Assembly (NCBI GenBank): GCA_963674835.2
Contig: CAXXKC010000001.1
Coordinates: 124,001 to 188,000 of the forward strand
Reading direction: 5' to 3'
Source: G963674835 sp963674835
GTDB lineage: Bacteria; Planctomycetota; Planctomycetia; Pirellulales; Thermoguttaceae
Length of the DNA stretch: 64,000 nt
Both the position numbers and the translations under genes were made by a program. Below, piece by piece: positions 32,673 through 39,908 of the stretch. Below the pieces are notes generated by a model. The model was not told the DNA's origin. It saw nothing but the letters and a program-made list of their open reading frames with translations, and made no database searches. How positions within the stretch are numbered: the stretch's first letter is position 1; each line of letters begins with the position of its first letter.

Positions 32673-33945
32673 GAGTGGTCAGGCGGGCGAGATCGGTGAA
32701 GAAGTGTGGATAGGTCTTGGCGGTACAGCCGGGATCGCGGATGACCACACCGGGGTTTCTCAGGCCGACCAGGGCGAGACTCATCGCCATGCGATGGTCG
32801 TCGTAGGTGTCGATTTCGGCGGGACGTAGCGAGGCGGGCACGATCTGCAGTCCGTCGGGTCGCTCGTGGACGGTGGCGCCGAGTTTGCGGAGCTCGGTGG
32901 CCAGTGCGGCAAGGCGGTCGGTCTCCTTGTGGCGGATGTGAGCGACGTCGGTGATCGTCGTCGGGCCGTCGGCGAAGAGGGCCACGGCGGCGAGGGTTTG
33001 GACGGTGTCGCTGATGGCGTTCATGTCGACGTCGATTCCGCGCAGGGGCCCGCCAGTGACGGAAATGGCGTCGGGCTGGAACTCGACCTGACAGCCCATA
33101 CGGGCCAGGCAGTCGCAGAAGGCAACGTCGCCCTGGAGGCTGTCGCGCGAGAGGCCGGGGACGGTGACCTGACCGCCAGTGATGGCCGCAGCGGCGAAGA
33201 AGTAGCTGGCGGCCGAGGCGTCGGGCTCGATGGCGTAGCTGCCGGCGCGATAGGGGCGATCGGTGGGGATGACGAAACGTGCAAGGTTCTCGGTCTGGCA
33301 CGTGACACCGAACGCGGCCATGACGGCGAGCGTCATCGTGATGTAAGGCTGGGAGACGAGCTGGCCCACGACGTGCAGGTCGACGGGAGACGCAGCACAG
33401 GGGGCCGCCAAGAGAAGGCCGCTAAGGAACTGGCTGGAGATATTGCCTGCCACGTCGGCGCGACCGCCGGGAAGCCGGTCGGCCTGGACGATCACGGGAG
33501 GGCAGCCGTTGCCGAATTCGCTGGCGACATCGACGCCCAGGTTGCCGAGCGCGTCGAGCAGGTCCTGGATGGGCCGTTGACGCATGCGGGGCGAGCCGTC
33601 GAGACGGAAGCGGCCTTGGCCGAGAGCAACCAGGGCGGTGAGGAACCGGATCGTCGTGCCGCTGTTGGCCACGAACAGATCGGCGCTGGAGGCGGGAGGC
33701 TTGCCGGCACAGCCTTGGACGCGGATGATGGCGGCGGTAAGGTCGTGTTGGACGGCGATGCCCAGTTGCTGCAGCGCGTGGATCATCACGCGGGTGTCTT
33801 CGCTGTCCAAAGCGCCGGTGAGCATGGATGGGCCGTCGGCCAGAGCGGCGCAGACCAGTGCGCGGTTGGTGATGCTCTTGGAGCCGGGCGGTCGGATGGT
33901 GCCCTGCACGGGACCGCTTGGCCGAATGGCAATGGTATCGGGCAA
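32665..33945 (-). CDS. aroA: 3-phosphoshikimate 1-carboxyvinyltransferase (EPSP synthase)
   Basis: 426 residues, the usual size. It joins PEP to shikimate-3-phosphate, the sixth step to chorismate. Motifs: RPPGSKSITNRALVCAAL (residues 18-35), the PEP loop FVANSGTTIRFLTALVAL, SPRMRQRPIQDLLDAL, ISSQFLSGLLLAAPC, and AHIRHKETDRLAAL with the catalytic Lys-Glu. The start is TTG at 33945: GAAGGA precedes it, the result MPDTIAIRPSGPV fits the family, and a strong promoter (33997-34025) lies 52 bases upstream, ruling out the distant ATG at 34143. The TAG stop is within repeat B. Confidence 0.95.
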   Translation of the reverse strand: MPDTIAIRPSGPVQGTIRPPGSKSITNRALVCAALADGPSMLTGALDSEDTRVMIHALQQLGIAVQHDLTAAIIRVQGCAGKPPASSADLFVANSGTTIRFLTALVALGQGRFRLDGSPRMRQRPIQDLLDALGNLGVDVASEFGNGCPPVIVQADRLPGGRADVAGNISSQFLSGLLLAAPCAASPVDLHVVGQLVSQPYITMTLAVMAAFGVTCQTENLARFVIPTDRPYRAGSYAIEPDASAASYFFAAAAITGGQVTVPGLSRDSLQGDVAFCDCLARMGCQVEFQPDAISVTGGPLRGIDVDMNAISDTVQTLAAVALFADGPTTITDVAHIRHKETDRLAALATELRKLGATVHERPDGLQIVPASLRPAEIDTYDDHRMAMSLALVGLRNPGVVIRDPGCTAKTYPHFFTDLARLTTPT

Positions 33946-33996
33946 GGGGGGATTCCTTCGCGAGATGAACAACGAGCGACAGGCGGCAAACGCTCC

Positions 33997-34025
33997 ATTA
34001 TAGGGGCAATGTGGTGTCCGTCCAA
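33997..34025 (-). promoter_or_regulatory. Sigma-70-like promoter of aroA
   Basis: On the minus strand TTGGAC (34025-34020), 17-base spacer, TATAAT (34002-33997). Perfect -10 and ideal spacing, 52 bases before the TTG start. Confidence 0.7.
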
Positions 34026-34141
34026 CGGGCCCTTGTGGTTCGAAGACGTTCGGGTCTAATGGGTTCTGCTTGGCAGATGCGCGGTTCGAGGTGGTGCGGG
34101 GCCGTTGCCGGCTTGCGGGGCGAGCATTGGAGGAGAAGTCC

Positions 34142-35331
34142 ATGAACTCGGTTTCGACGATGGCTTATGACTTCGTTTGCCCACGGCAGATCGTCTTTGG
34201 CTGGGGACGCCGCAGTGAAGTGGGACGGTTGGCGGCGACGTTGGGGCGACGGGCCGTCGTGATCTGTGGGTCGCGAACGCTGGCTTCCGGGGGCGTGCTG
34301 GCGGAGATTGCGGAGGCGATGCGAACGGCGGGGGTGGAGGTGCTGGCGACGGAGATGATCGTCCACGAACCGGAAGTGGACGACGTGGATCGTGTTTCGG
34401 AGGCGATGCGGACGAAGGGTGCCGGGCGGGGCGATCTGGTCGTGGCGCTGGGTGGAGGCGCGGCGATCGACCTGGCAAAGGCGGCCGCGGCGATGGCCGT
34501 GAACGATCAGAGTCCGACGATCAAGGACTACCTGGAGGGCGTGGGGCAGGGACTGAGCCTGGTGCATGAGCCATTGCCGGTGTTGGCCATGCCGACGACT
34601 GCGGGAACGGGAACGGAAGCCACGAAGAACGCGGTGATCTCGTCGTATGACCCGCCGTTTAAGAAGAGCATTCGGGACGAGCGGATCGTGCCGCGGATCG
34701 CGCTGGTGGATCCGGAGTTGACGGTATCGGTCCCGCCGGCGGTCGCCGCGGCGAGCGGCATGGATGCCATTACGCAGTTGCTGGAAAGCTACGTTTCTCG
34801 CAAGGCGCGGCCGATTCCGCAGGCGTTGGCGTGCCAGGGGTTGCGGATGGCGATTCCGTCGTTGAGCGAGGCCGTCCGTGATCCGACCGCCCGGGAGGCC
34901 AAGGAGAAGATGGCCCATGCGGCGCTGCTTTCGGGGATGGCGTTGGCGAATTCGGGGCTGGGGATGGCGCACGGGGTGGCGGCGGCGCTGGGTGTGCATG
35001 CGAGGGTTCCCCACGGGGCGGCGTGTGCGCTGATGCTGCCGACGGCGTTGCGGGTGAATCGGATGCCCGGCTGCCGGAACTGGCACGTCTGGCCCATGCG
35101 GTGCTGGACGAAGAGACGCCGACGTCGGCGGAGGAAGCGGTCGACGAGCTGATCGGCCGGATTGAATCGCTTTGCGAGGAGGTGGGCGTACCACGGCGGC
35201 TCGGCGAGGTGGGCGTGACAGCCGAGCAGATTCCGGCGATTGTGGCCAGCTCTCGCGGGAGCAGCATGAGCGGGAATCCTCGCGAGTTGAGTGACGGAGA
35301 ATTGACGCACATCCTGGAGGGACTTCTGTGA
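34142..35331 (+). pseudogene. Iron-containing alcohol dehydrogenase, interrupted by a frameshift
   Basis: Start ATG 34142 with GGAGGAG upstream. The first frame encodes a good Fe-ADH: FVCPRQIVFGWGRRSEVGRL, VALGGGAAIDLAKAAAAMAV, AMPTTAGTGTEATKNAVIS, and metal ligands in LVDPEL, MAHGVAAALG and VPHGAACALM. After ALRVNR it turns into nonsense and stops at 35152. The expected continuation (DARLPELARLAHAVLDEETP, then ELSDGELTHILEGLL) is in the -1 frame and stops at 35331. The break is at CGGATGCC near 35061; one extra G would restore one frame of about 396 residues. The restored stop TGA overlaps the GTG start of the next gene. Either a real mutation, a sequencing error at a G-run, or, less likely, recoding. 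The enzyme would reduce aldehydes or oxidise alcohols with NAD(P)H. Confidence 0.85.
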
Positions 35332-36257
35332 TTGTTTCGGCTGGATTGACTCCCGCATGGCAACACGTGCTGGTGTTCGATACGTTTCGGACGGGAGAAG
35401 TGAATCGGGCCCGCGAGGTGCAGTGGTGCGCTTCGGGCAAGGTGCTCAATGCGGGCGTGGCGGTGCATTTGCTGGGTTGCGACAGTTTGACGCTGTCGAC
35501 AGCGGGCGGTTCTCCGCTGGAGGCGATGGATCACGATTTGGCGCAGTTGGGCGTGCCACGGCGGTGGGTGAGGACTCGGGCGGCCACGCGGGTGTGTACG
35601 AGCTTGCTGGACCGCGGCTCGGGGACCATCACCGAACTGGTGGAAGACGGGCGGCCGATGAGCGAGGAGGAACTCGACGATTTTCGCGTCGCGTTTGGTG
35701 AGGAGGCTTCGCGGGCGGACCTTGTGCTGGTGATGGGTTCGCTGCCGAGGGGCACCGAATCGAGCTACTACCGCGAGCTTTTGGAACGGGTGAAGTGCCC
35801 AAGCATTCTCGACTTCCGCGGTGAGGGGTTGCTGGAAGTTCTGGATTTGAAGCCGTTGGTGGTCAAACCGAACCGGGAGGAGCTGAGCGCGACGCTGGGA
35901 CGACCGCCGCAGAGCGACGGCGAACTGGTCGAGGCGATGCAGTCGCTGAATCGTCGGGGGGCGCAGTGGGTGATTATCACGCAGGGGGCGAAGACAGTTT
36001 GGATCACATCGCGGGATCGCGTGTACCGGGCGTCTCCGTTGGCAGTGGAAGAGGTTTCCAACCCGATCGGGTGCGGCGACGTGATGGCGGCGGCGATTGC
36101 GCGCGCGACCGTCAAGGGCCAAGAGATGGTCGACGCAGTGCGACTGGGTGTAGCGGCCGCCGCGGCCAACGCGCGGCATCCGTTGCCTGGCCGTTTTGAT
36201 CCAGGACCGATCGAAGCCGACGCGCGACGGGTGCGCGTCGAGGAGGGGGTTGGCTGA
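35328..36257 (+). CDS. PfkB family sugar kinase, 1-phosphofructokinase-like
   Basis: 309 residues. The GTG start overlaps the TGA of the broken dehydrogenase (GTGA), implying translational coupling. N-terminus VSAGLTPAWQHVLVFDTFRT and GKVLNAGVAVHLLG match the LacC/FruK branch of PfkB kinases. The C-terminal signature is SNPIGCGDVMAAA, with catalytic Asp251 in a GCGD rather than the usual GAGD. LVVKPNREELSATLG supplies the substrate-lid region. These kinases phosphorylate fructose-1-P, tagatose-6-P or similar. Linked with a dehydrogenase, it suggests a small sugar or polyol pathway. Confidence 0.88.
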   Translation: MIVSAGLTPAWQHVLVFDTFRTGEVNRAREVQWCASGKVLNAGVAVHLLGCDSLTLSTAGGSPLEAMDHDLAQLGVPRRWVRTRAATRVCTSLLDRGSGTITELVEDGRPMSEEELDDFRVAFGEEASRADLVLVMGSLPRGTESSYYRELLERVKCPSILDFRGEGLLEVLDLKPLVVKPNREELSATLGRPPQSDGELVEAMQSLNRRGAQWVIITQGAKTVWITSRDRVYRASPLAVEEVSNPIGCGDVMAAAIARATVKGQEMVDAVRLGVAAAAANARHPLPGRFDPGPIEADARRVRVEEGVG

Positions 36258-36313
36258 GTCGTGCGCGGGCAAGCGGATTCCGACGCCGCGTGGGACCTGC
36301 CCGATCGATCAGT

Positions 36314-36404
36314 GCGTGTCGCACTCAACTGTAGCGTTCGTGGCGGCGCGTTTCGGCGGTTTCGAAAGCGGAATACACGCTACACATACGCCCTATGCGC
36401 TCTA
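36314..36404. repeat. Dispersed repeat C, copy 2, carrying a TAG stop
   Basis: GCGTGTCGCACTCAAC, then GCGTTCGTGGCGGCG, AGCGGAATACACGCTACACA and the closing ATGCGCTCTA, as in copies at 12.4 and 60.5 kb. Its CTA (36402-36404) is the TAG stop of the SYLF gene. Confidence 0.85.
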
Positions 36405-37574
36405 ACGCTGTGGAGCGGTCGTCGCCGGCGGCGGCGGCATGGTGCTGGTGGCTATCGGGCGCGACGCCAACTCGGAAAGCCCTCCGGCATACTGACGCAA
36501 CAGCCCATAGGTCGTCCGGAACTCGGGCATCTGCGTGAGCACTTGGTATTGCGAGTCGCGTGCGACCGTGTCGAAGCGTCGGAGAGTCTCGTTGACGGCC
36601 GGGACGCTCGGTGACGGACCGGGAGAAGCCACGCCGGGCGGCAACGCCAAATACTGGCGCCAATTCGGCTCCAGACGCGACTGAAGTTGTGCGGATGAGG
36701 CGGCCAGCTGCTGCCGTGTCGCTTCCAGGTTGGGCGAGGCGTTGGTCGGCCCCGGCAGCGTGGACAGGTCGACGCCGACGGTTGCGCCGGGGACGGGCGG
36801 GGCGTATTTTGTCAGCAGGTCTTTGAGAAAGGTCACTTCGGCCGGCGTGTGGCCCACGCGGCCCGCCAGAACGTCGAACGGCGCGATTCCGGGCGAGGCG
36901 TAATAGGTTGCGTTGGACTCGGAATCGATCTGCAGCGCCGAGCCGTCGAGCGACACGCCGGCAAACAGCCCTCGGCTGCGTGAATAGGAGTAGATTTCGG
37001 CCTGCATCTGGATGTTCGTGCTTGCGGCGGCCTGTCGCCCAACGGGTCCGGCGGCAACAGCTGCATCGGCCCCCAGCGTAAATTGGCCGCTCAGTAGGTT
37101 GCCAACGCTCTTGTTGCTGCGAAACACGAGGATGACGTCGGTCGCCTGAACACCTGCCTGGTATCCGACGCTGCCGCCCGTGATGGTCACGAAGACGGGA
37201 TTGCTCCACGAGCCGTCCTGGGTGCGAACTACGACCACTCCGTGGCCGCGCCGCCCTCCGACGATGAAACCGAGCTTGAGTACGTCGGGAATGATGACGA
37301 GGGCTTGGGCGTTGCTCATCAGTCCCAGGGGGATGCCGCTGGGTATGTTGACGCTTTCCTGGAGCACGCGAGCGGCGTTTTGAACCGTGACGGTTTCCAA
37401 GGGCTTGGCTACCGCCGACGTGGTTAGCAGGAGGAGGGCCGCCGCTGCCGCGACTCGAAATGTGACTGCGGAAGACTGCGAGGGGTGCCGGCGTGTGAAA
37501 CGGGCAACTTGCTCTTCGACTTGGCCGGTGGCCACCTTTACCCCAGAGTAGACGTATCCCAACGGCCGTTTCAT
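36402..37574 (-). CDS. SYLF (Ysc84/BPSL1445-type) lipid-binding domain protein
   Basis: 390 residues from ATG 37574 (an ATG at 37580 is also possible). A hydrophobic stretch (FRVAAAAALLLLTTSAVA) 30-50 residues in acts as a signal or anchor. The SYLF domain follows: VRVLQESVNIPSG-like start, ALVIIPDVLKLGFIVGGRRG, GSWSNPVFVTITGGSVGYQA, GVQATDVILVFRSNKSVGNL, and IYSYSRSRGLFAGVSLDGSA. SYLF domains bind phosphoinositides in eukaryotes; bacterial members are probably periplasmic or membrane-bound lipid-binding proteins. The C-terminal 130 residues are Pro/Ala-rich and unassigned. A good promoter lies 64 bases upstream, and the stop is in repeat C. Confidence 0.9.
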   Translation of the reverse strand: MKRPLGYVYSGVKVATGQVEEQVARFTRRHPSQSSAVTFRVAAAAALLLLTTSAVAKPLETVTVQNAARVLQESVNIPSGIPLGLMSNAQALVIIPDVLKLGFIVGGRRGHGVVVVRTQDGSWSNPVFVTITGGSVGYQAGVQATDVILVFRSNKSVGNLLSGQFTLGADAAVAAGPVGRQAAASTNIQMQAEIYSYSRSRGLFAGVSLDGSALQIDSESNATYYASPGIAPFDVLAGRVGHTPAEVTFLKDLLTKYAPPVPGATVGVDLSTLPGPTNASPNLEATRQQLAASSAQLQSRLEPNWRQYLALPPGVASPGPSPSVPAVNETLRRFDTVARDSQYQVLTQMPEFRTTYGLLRQYAGGLSELASRPIATSTMPPPPATTAPQR

Positions 37575-37637
37575 GACCATCCCTGCCTTTCGCGCAAGCG
37601 CTTCCATACCCTATGACCGCGGACCCGATGCCACCTG

Positions 37638-37666
37638 ATTCTAAAGCCAAAGCGATTGGCAGACAA
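37638..37666 (-). promoter_or_regulatory. Sigma-70-like promoter of the SYLF gene
   Basis: Minus strand TTGTCT (37666-37661), 17-base spacer, TAGAAT (37643-37638), ending 64 bases before the ATG. Confidence 0.6.
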
Positions 37667-37768
37667 CTTCAATATGGGGCAGAAGAGGGGGATGGGCAGG
37701 TACAGGATGATATGAAAGCTGCGCGGCGCGGGGGGCGGTTGGCAGCGGGGCCCGTTCCGCCGAACGCG

Positions 37769-38650
37769 TCAGGCTTCGGAGGCCTGGCGCACGTCGGCGA
37801 GCGTTGCAGCGAAGGCCTCCAGATGCTGCATGTTGTCGCCATATGCGGCGTATTGCATCTCGCGGCGGATGTCTTCGCTGAGCGCGCGGCCGCCCACGAT
37901 GATGGGCACGCTTGTTTGGGAAGCCGCGCGATAGAGACGGGCGTAGCCTTCGAGAAATCGCTGACGATCTTGAATGTAGGACACGCTCAGCCAGAAGAGG
38001 CGAGGCCGTTTTTGACGAATGGCGGCGACCAGCGTGTCGAAAGGCAGGGAGGCGCCCAGAGAGGCGGCGTTCCAGTGGAACTCCAGGAGGACCAGCCCCG
38101 CCATGCGGGTCGGCAAGGTGTAGAAGTCGCCTTCGGGGGTTCCGCCGATGGCCATCGGCGCCGGTTCGGCCGGCACCTGCATGGCCGATTGCATTTCGTA
38201 GAGCACCCGACGGGTGAGCTCGCAAGCGAGCCGTTCCTGATAGACCTCGATTTCCCCACGTTGCCAACACTCGCCAATTCTGTGAAAGGCGGGCGCCACG
38301 ACCCGATCGCAGACGACGCTGAGCCGATGTTCCGTCAAGTAGAGGTCGAAGAAGATCTGGCGACAGCGGTCTTCGTCGTTGGCCACGAGGGCGTCGAAGT
38401 ACTCGTCGCTGGCTCGGCCGAGCACGCGAGGGCCCTGGCCGGTGGTTGGCGGGAGTCCCAACACCTCAGGCCGGACGAGTTGGTAGTGCCTCTCGCGAAG
38501 AAAGGCAAGCACCCCCTGAACGGGGATGCGCCGATGTCGACCGGGAGTTTTCACGGAAGGAATAAGACCACGGTCGCACCAGCGCTTGAGCGAAGACTCG
38601 CTCACGCCGATGGCCCGGGCCACCTGTCTCGGCGTAAGAAGACGCTTCAA
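37769..38650 (-). CDS. MerR-type HTH / B12-binding-like regulator with altered cobalamin ligands
   Basis: 293 residues from a TTG at 38650, placed downstream of a clear promoter; the frame continues upstream through the promoter, so longer starts are unlikely. Residues 3-45 are a MerR/excisionase-type helix-turn-helix (LTPRQVARAIGVSESSLKRW). The middle resembles the four-helix cap of CarH/LitR and methionine synthase, with Wx9E (Trp129, Glu139) but Arg140 where His is usual. The Rossmann part follows; the lower-ligand motif DxHxxG appears as DFYTLP (175-180), His replaced by Tyr. So it is related to light- or B12-sensing repressors but may not bind cobalamin in the standard way. It is 195 bases upstream of the SYLF gene on the same strand. 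Confidence 0.82.
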   Translation of the reverse strand: MKRLLTPRQVARAIGVSESSLKRWCDRGLIPSVKTPGRHRRIPVQGVLAFLRERHYQLVRPEVLGLPPTTGQGPRVLGRASDEYFDALVANDEDRCRQIFFDLYLTEHRLSVVCDRVVAPAFHRIGECWQRGEIEVYQERLACELTRRVLYEMQSAMQVPAEPAPMAIGGTPEGDFYTLPTRMAGLVLLEFHWNAASLGASLPFDTLVAAIRQKRPRLFWLSVSYIQDRQRFLEGYARLYRAASQTSVPIIVGGRALSEDIRREMQYAAYGDNMQHLEAFAATLADVRQASEA

Positions 38651-38716
38651 GGACGTGTCCGAATTGCATGAGTTGAACGATTTGTCTCCACCGCCCTTGC
38701 GGTGTACTTCGTGACG

Positions 38717-38744
38717 ATTATAGCATGAATTTACAGGCGCCAAA
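38717..38744 (-). promoter_or_regulatory. Promoter of the MerR/B12-type regulator
   Basis: Minus strand TTTGGC (38744-38739), 16-base spacer, perfect TATAAT (38722-38717), about 67 bases before the TTG start. Confidence 0.6.
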
Positions 38745-38881
38745 GCCGATCAGCCAGATGGAATATGGGCTTTCGGGCAGGAAATGGCTGGGAATGTGAA
38801 CGTTGTGAGCGAGTTCCACTGTCAACATAGTTGTCGCAGTAAAGGCACACTTCGACCGATTTGAACGAATTTATTCTCGCA

Positions 38882-39820
38882 CTATTCTTTGCGAAGTCCC
38901 AATTCGTGCAGGTGCCGGTCGATCGTGAGGCACTCGCTCTCGCTGCAAGTGACGAGTGGCTCCGCCACCAACGGGCTACAGATGCCCAGACACGCCAGGG
39001 CGCCTTTGATTCCCTTGATGACCGCTGAGGGCGTTCGATTGACGCCATAGATTCGGCCCGAGAGTTCTTCCACCTGCTTCTGCAGTTGGGTAACCCGGTC
39101 GAGGTCGCGGTCGCGGGCGGCCTCGTAGATCGAGACATAGAGCTGAGGATGGATGTTGGCTCCGCCAGAGACCCCGCCGTCGCCGCCCAGTAAGACAGCC
39201 TGGCTCAGCAGTTCCTCGGGACCGATGAGCAGGTTCCAGGTGGATCGCTCGGCAATGAGCTTGCGCAGCTTCTGGAAGTAGATCATGTTGCCCGAGCTGT
39301 CTTTGACGCCCACGATGTTGGGAATCTCCATCGCAAGAGCCAGGGTGTCGAGGTCGAAGTTGATCTTGGTGTGCGTCGGCATGTTGTACAGAACGAGCGG
39401 CAGCGGCACCGATGGGGCCAAGTGGGCCAAGTATGCCAGGAGCTCGGTCTGGTCGAGTGGGAAGTAGCTTGGCGGCGCAACCACGACGGCGGCCGCGCCG
39501 GCCTGGGCGGAGTAATTGGCCAGGTCGACGGATTCGACGAATGATGTGTCGCTGATTCCCACGAGCACCGGCACCCGCCCGGCCACCTGCTTGCAAACGC
39601 GATCCACCACCTCGCGCCGCAGGCGTGCGCTTAGGCTAGGGCCCTCGCCCGTCGTCCCGAGCACAAACAACCCATGCACTCCGCCGGCGAGGATGTGCTC
39701 GACCAGCCGCTCAAGGCCGATGGTGTCGAGCGTGTCGTAATCGGAAAGCGGAGTGACCATGGGCGGGACGATACCCCGGATGCCCTGGAACGAAGCCGCA
39801 CTGGTGTTGGAATCTGACAT
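38882..39820 (-). CDS. Dihydrodipicolinate synthase/N-acetylneuraminate lyase family protein
   Basis: 312 residues; ATG 39820 behind GGGAGGG. A class I aldolase TIM barrel: FVLGTTGEGPSL (GTTGEG at 55-60), LVLYNMPTHT with Tyr145, and the Schiff-base Lys173 in VGVKDSSGN. The family includes DapA, sialic acid lyase, and keto-deoxy-sugar-acid aldolases or dehydratases. Since the following genes look like exported sugar-processing enzymes, a sugar-acid lyase is more likely than a lysine biosynthesis role, but residues do not settle it. Confidence 0.9.
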   Translation of the reverse strand: MSDSNTSAASFQGIRGIVPPMVTPLSDYDTLDTIGLERLVEHILAGGVHGLFVLGTTGEGPSLSARLRREVVDRVCKQVAGRVPVLVGISDTSFVESVDLANYSAQAGAAAVVVAPPSYFPLDQTELLAYLAHLAPSVPLPLVLYNMPTHTKINFDLDTLALAMEIPNIVGVKDSSGNMIYFQKLRKLIAERSTWNLLIGPEELLSQAVLLGGDGGVSGGANIHPQLYVSIYEAARDRDLDRVTQLQKQVEELSGRIYGVNRTPSAVIKGIKGALACLGICSPLVAEPLVTCSESECLTIDRHLHELGLRKE

Positions 39821-39908
39821 ATGCGTATCCCTCCCGATCTCCCAGGACGAGCGCCGGCACGTCACCGGGGCCTGTCGCCTGTCGTAGAATTCACAGCCCT
39901 ATTGAGAT

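Noticed and set aside
30917..33301. 794-residue open frame on the minus strand
   Set aside because: It runs antisense through the KAS III gene and out of frame over the aroA 3' half, and has arginine/proline/histidine-rich composition with no domain. It is a shadow of high-GC coding DNA.
33946..34143. Longer aroA starting at ATG 34143
   Set aside because: The extra residues precede the family N-terminus and the region contains the aroA promoter; it also overlaps the start of the divergent dehydrogenase.
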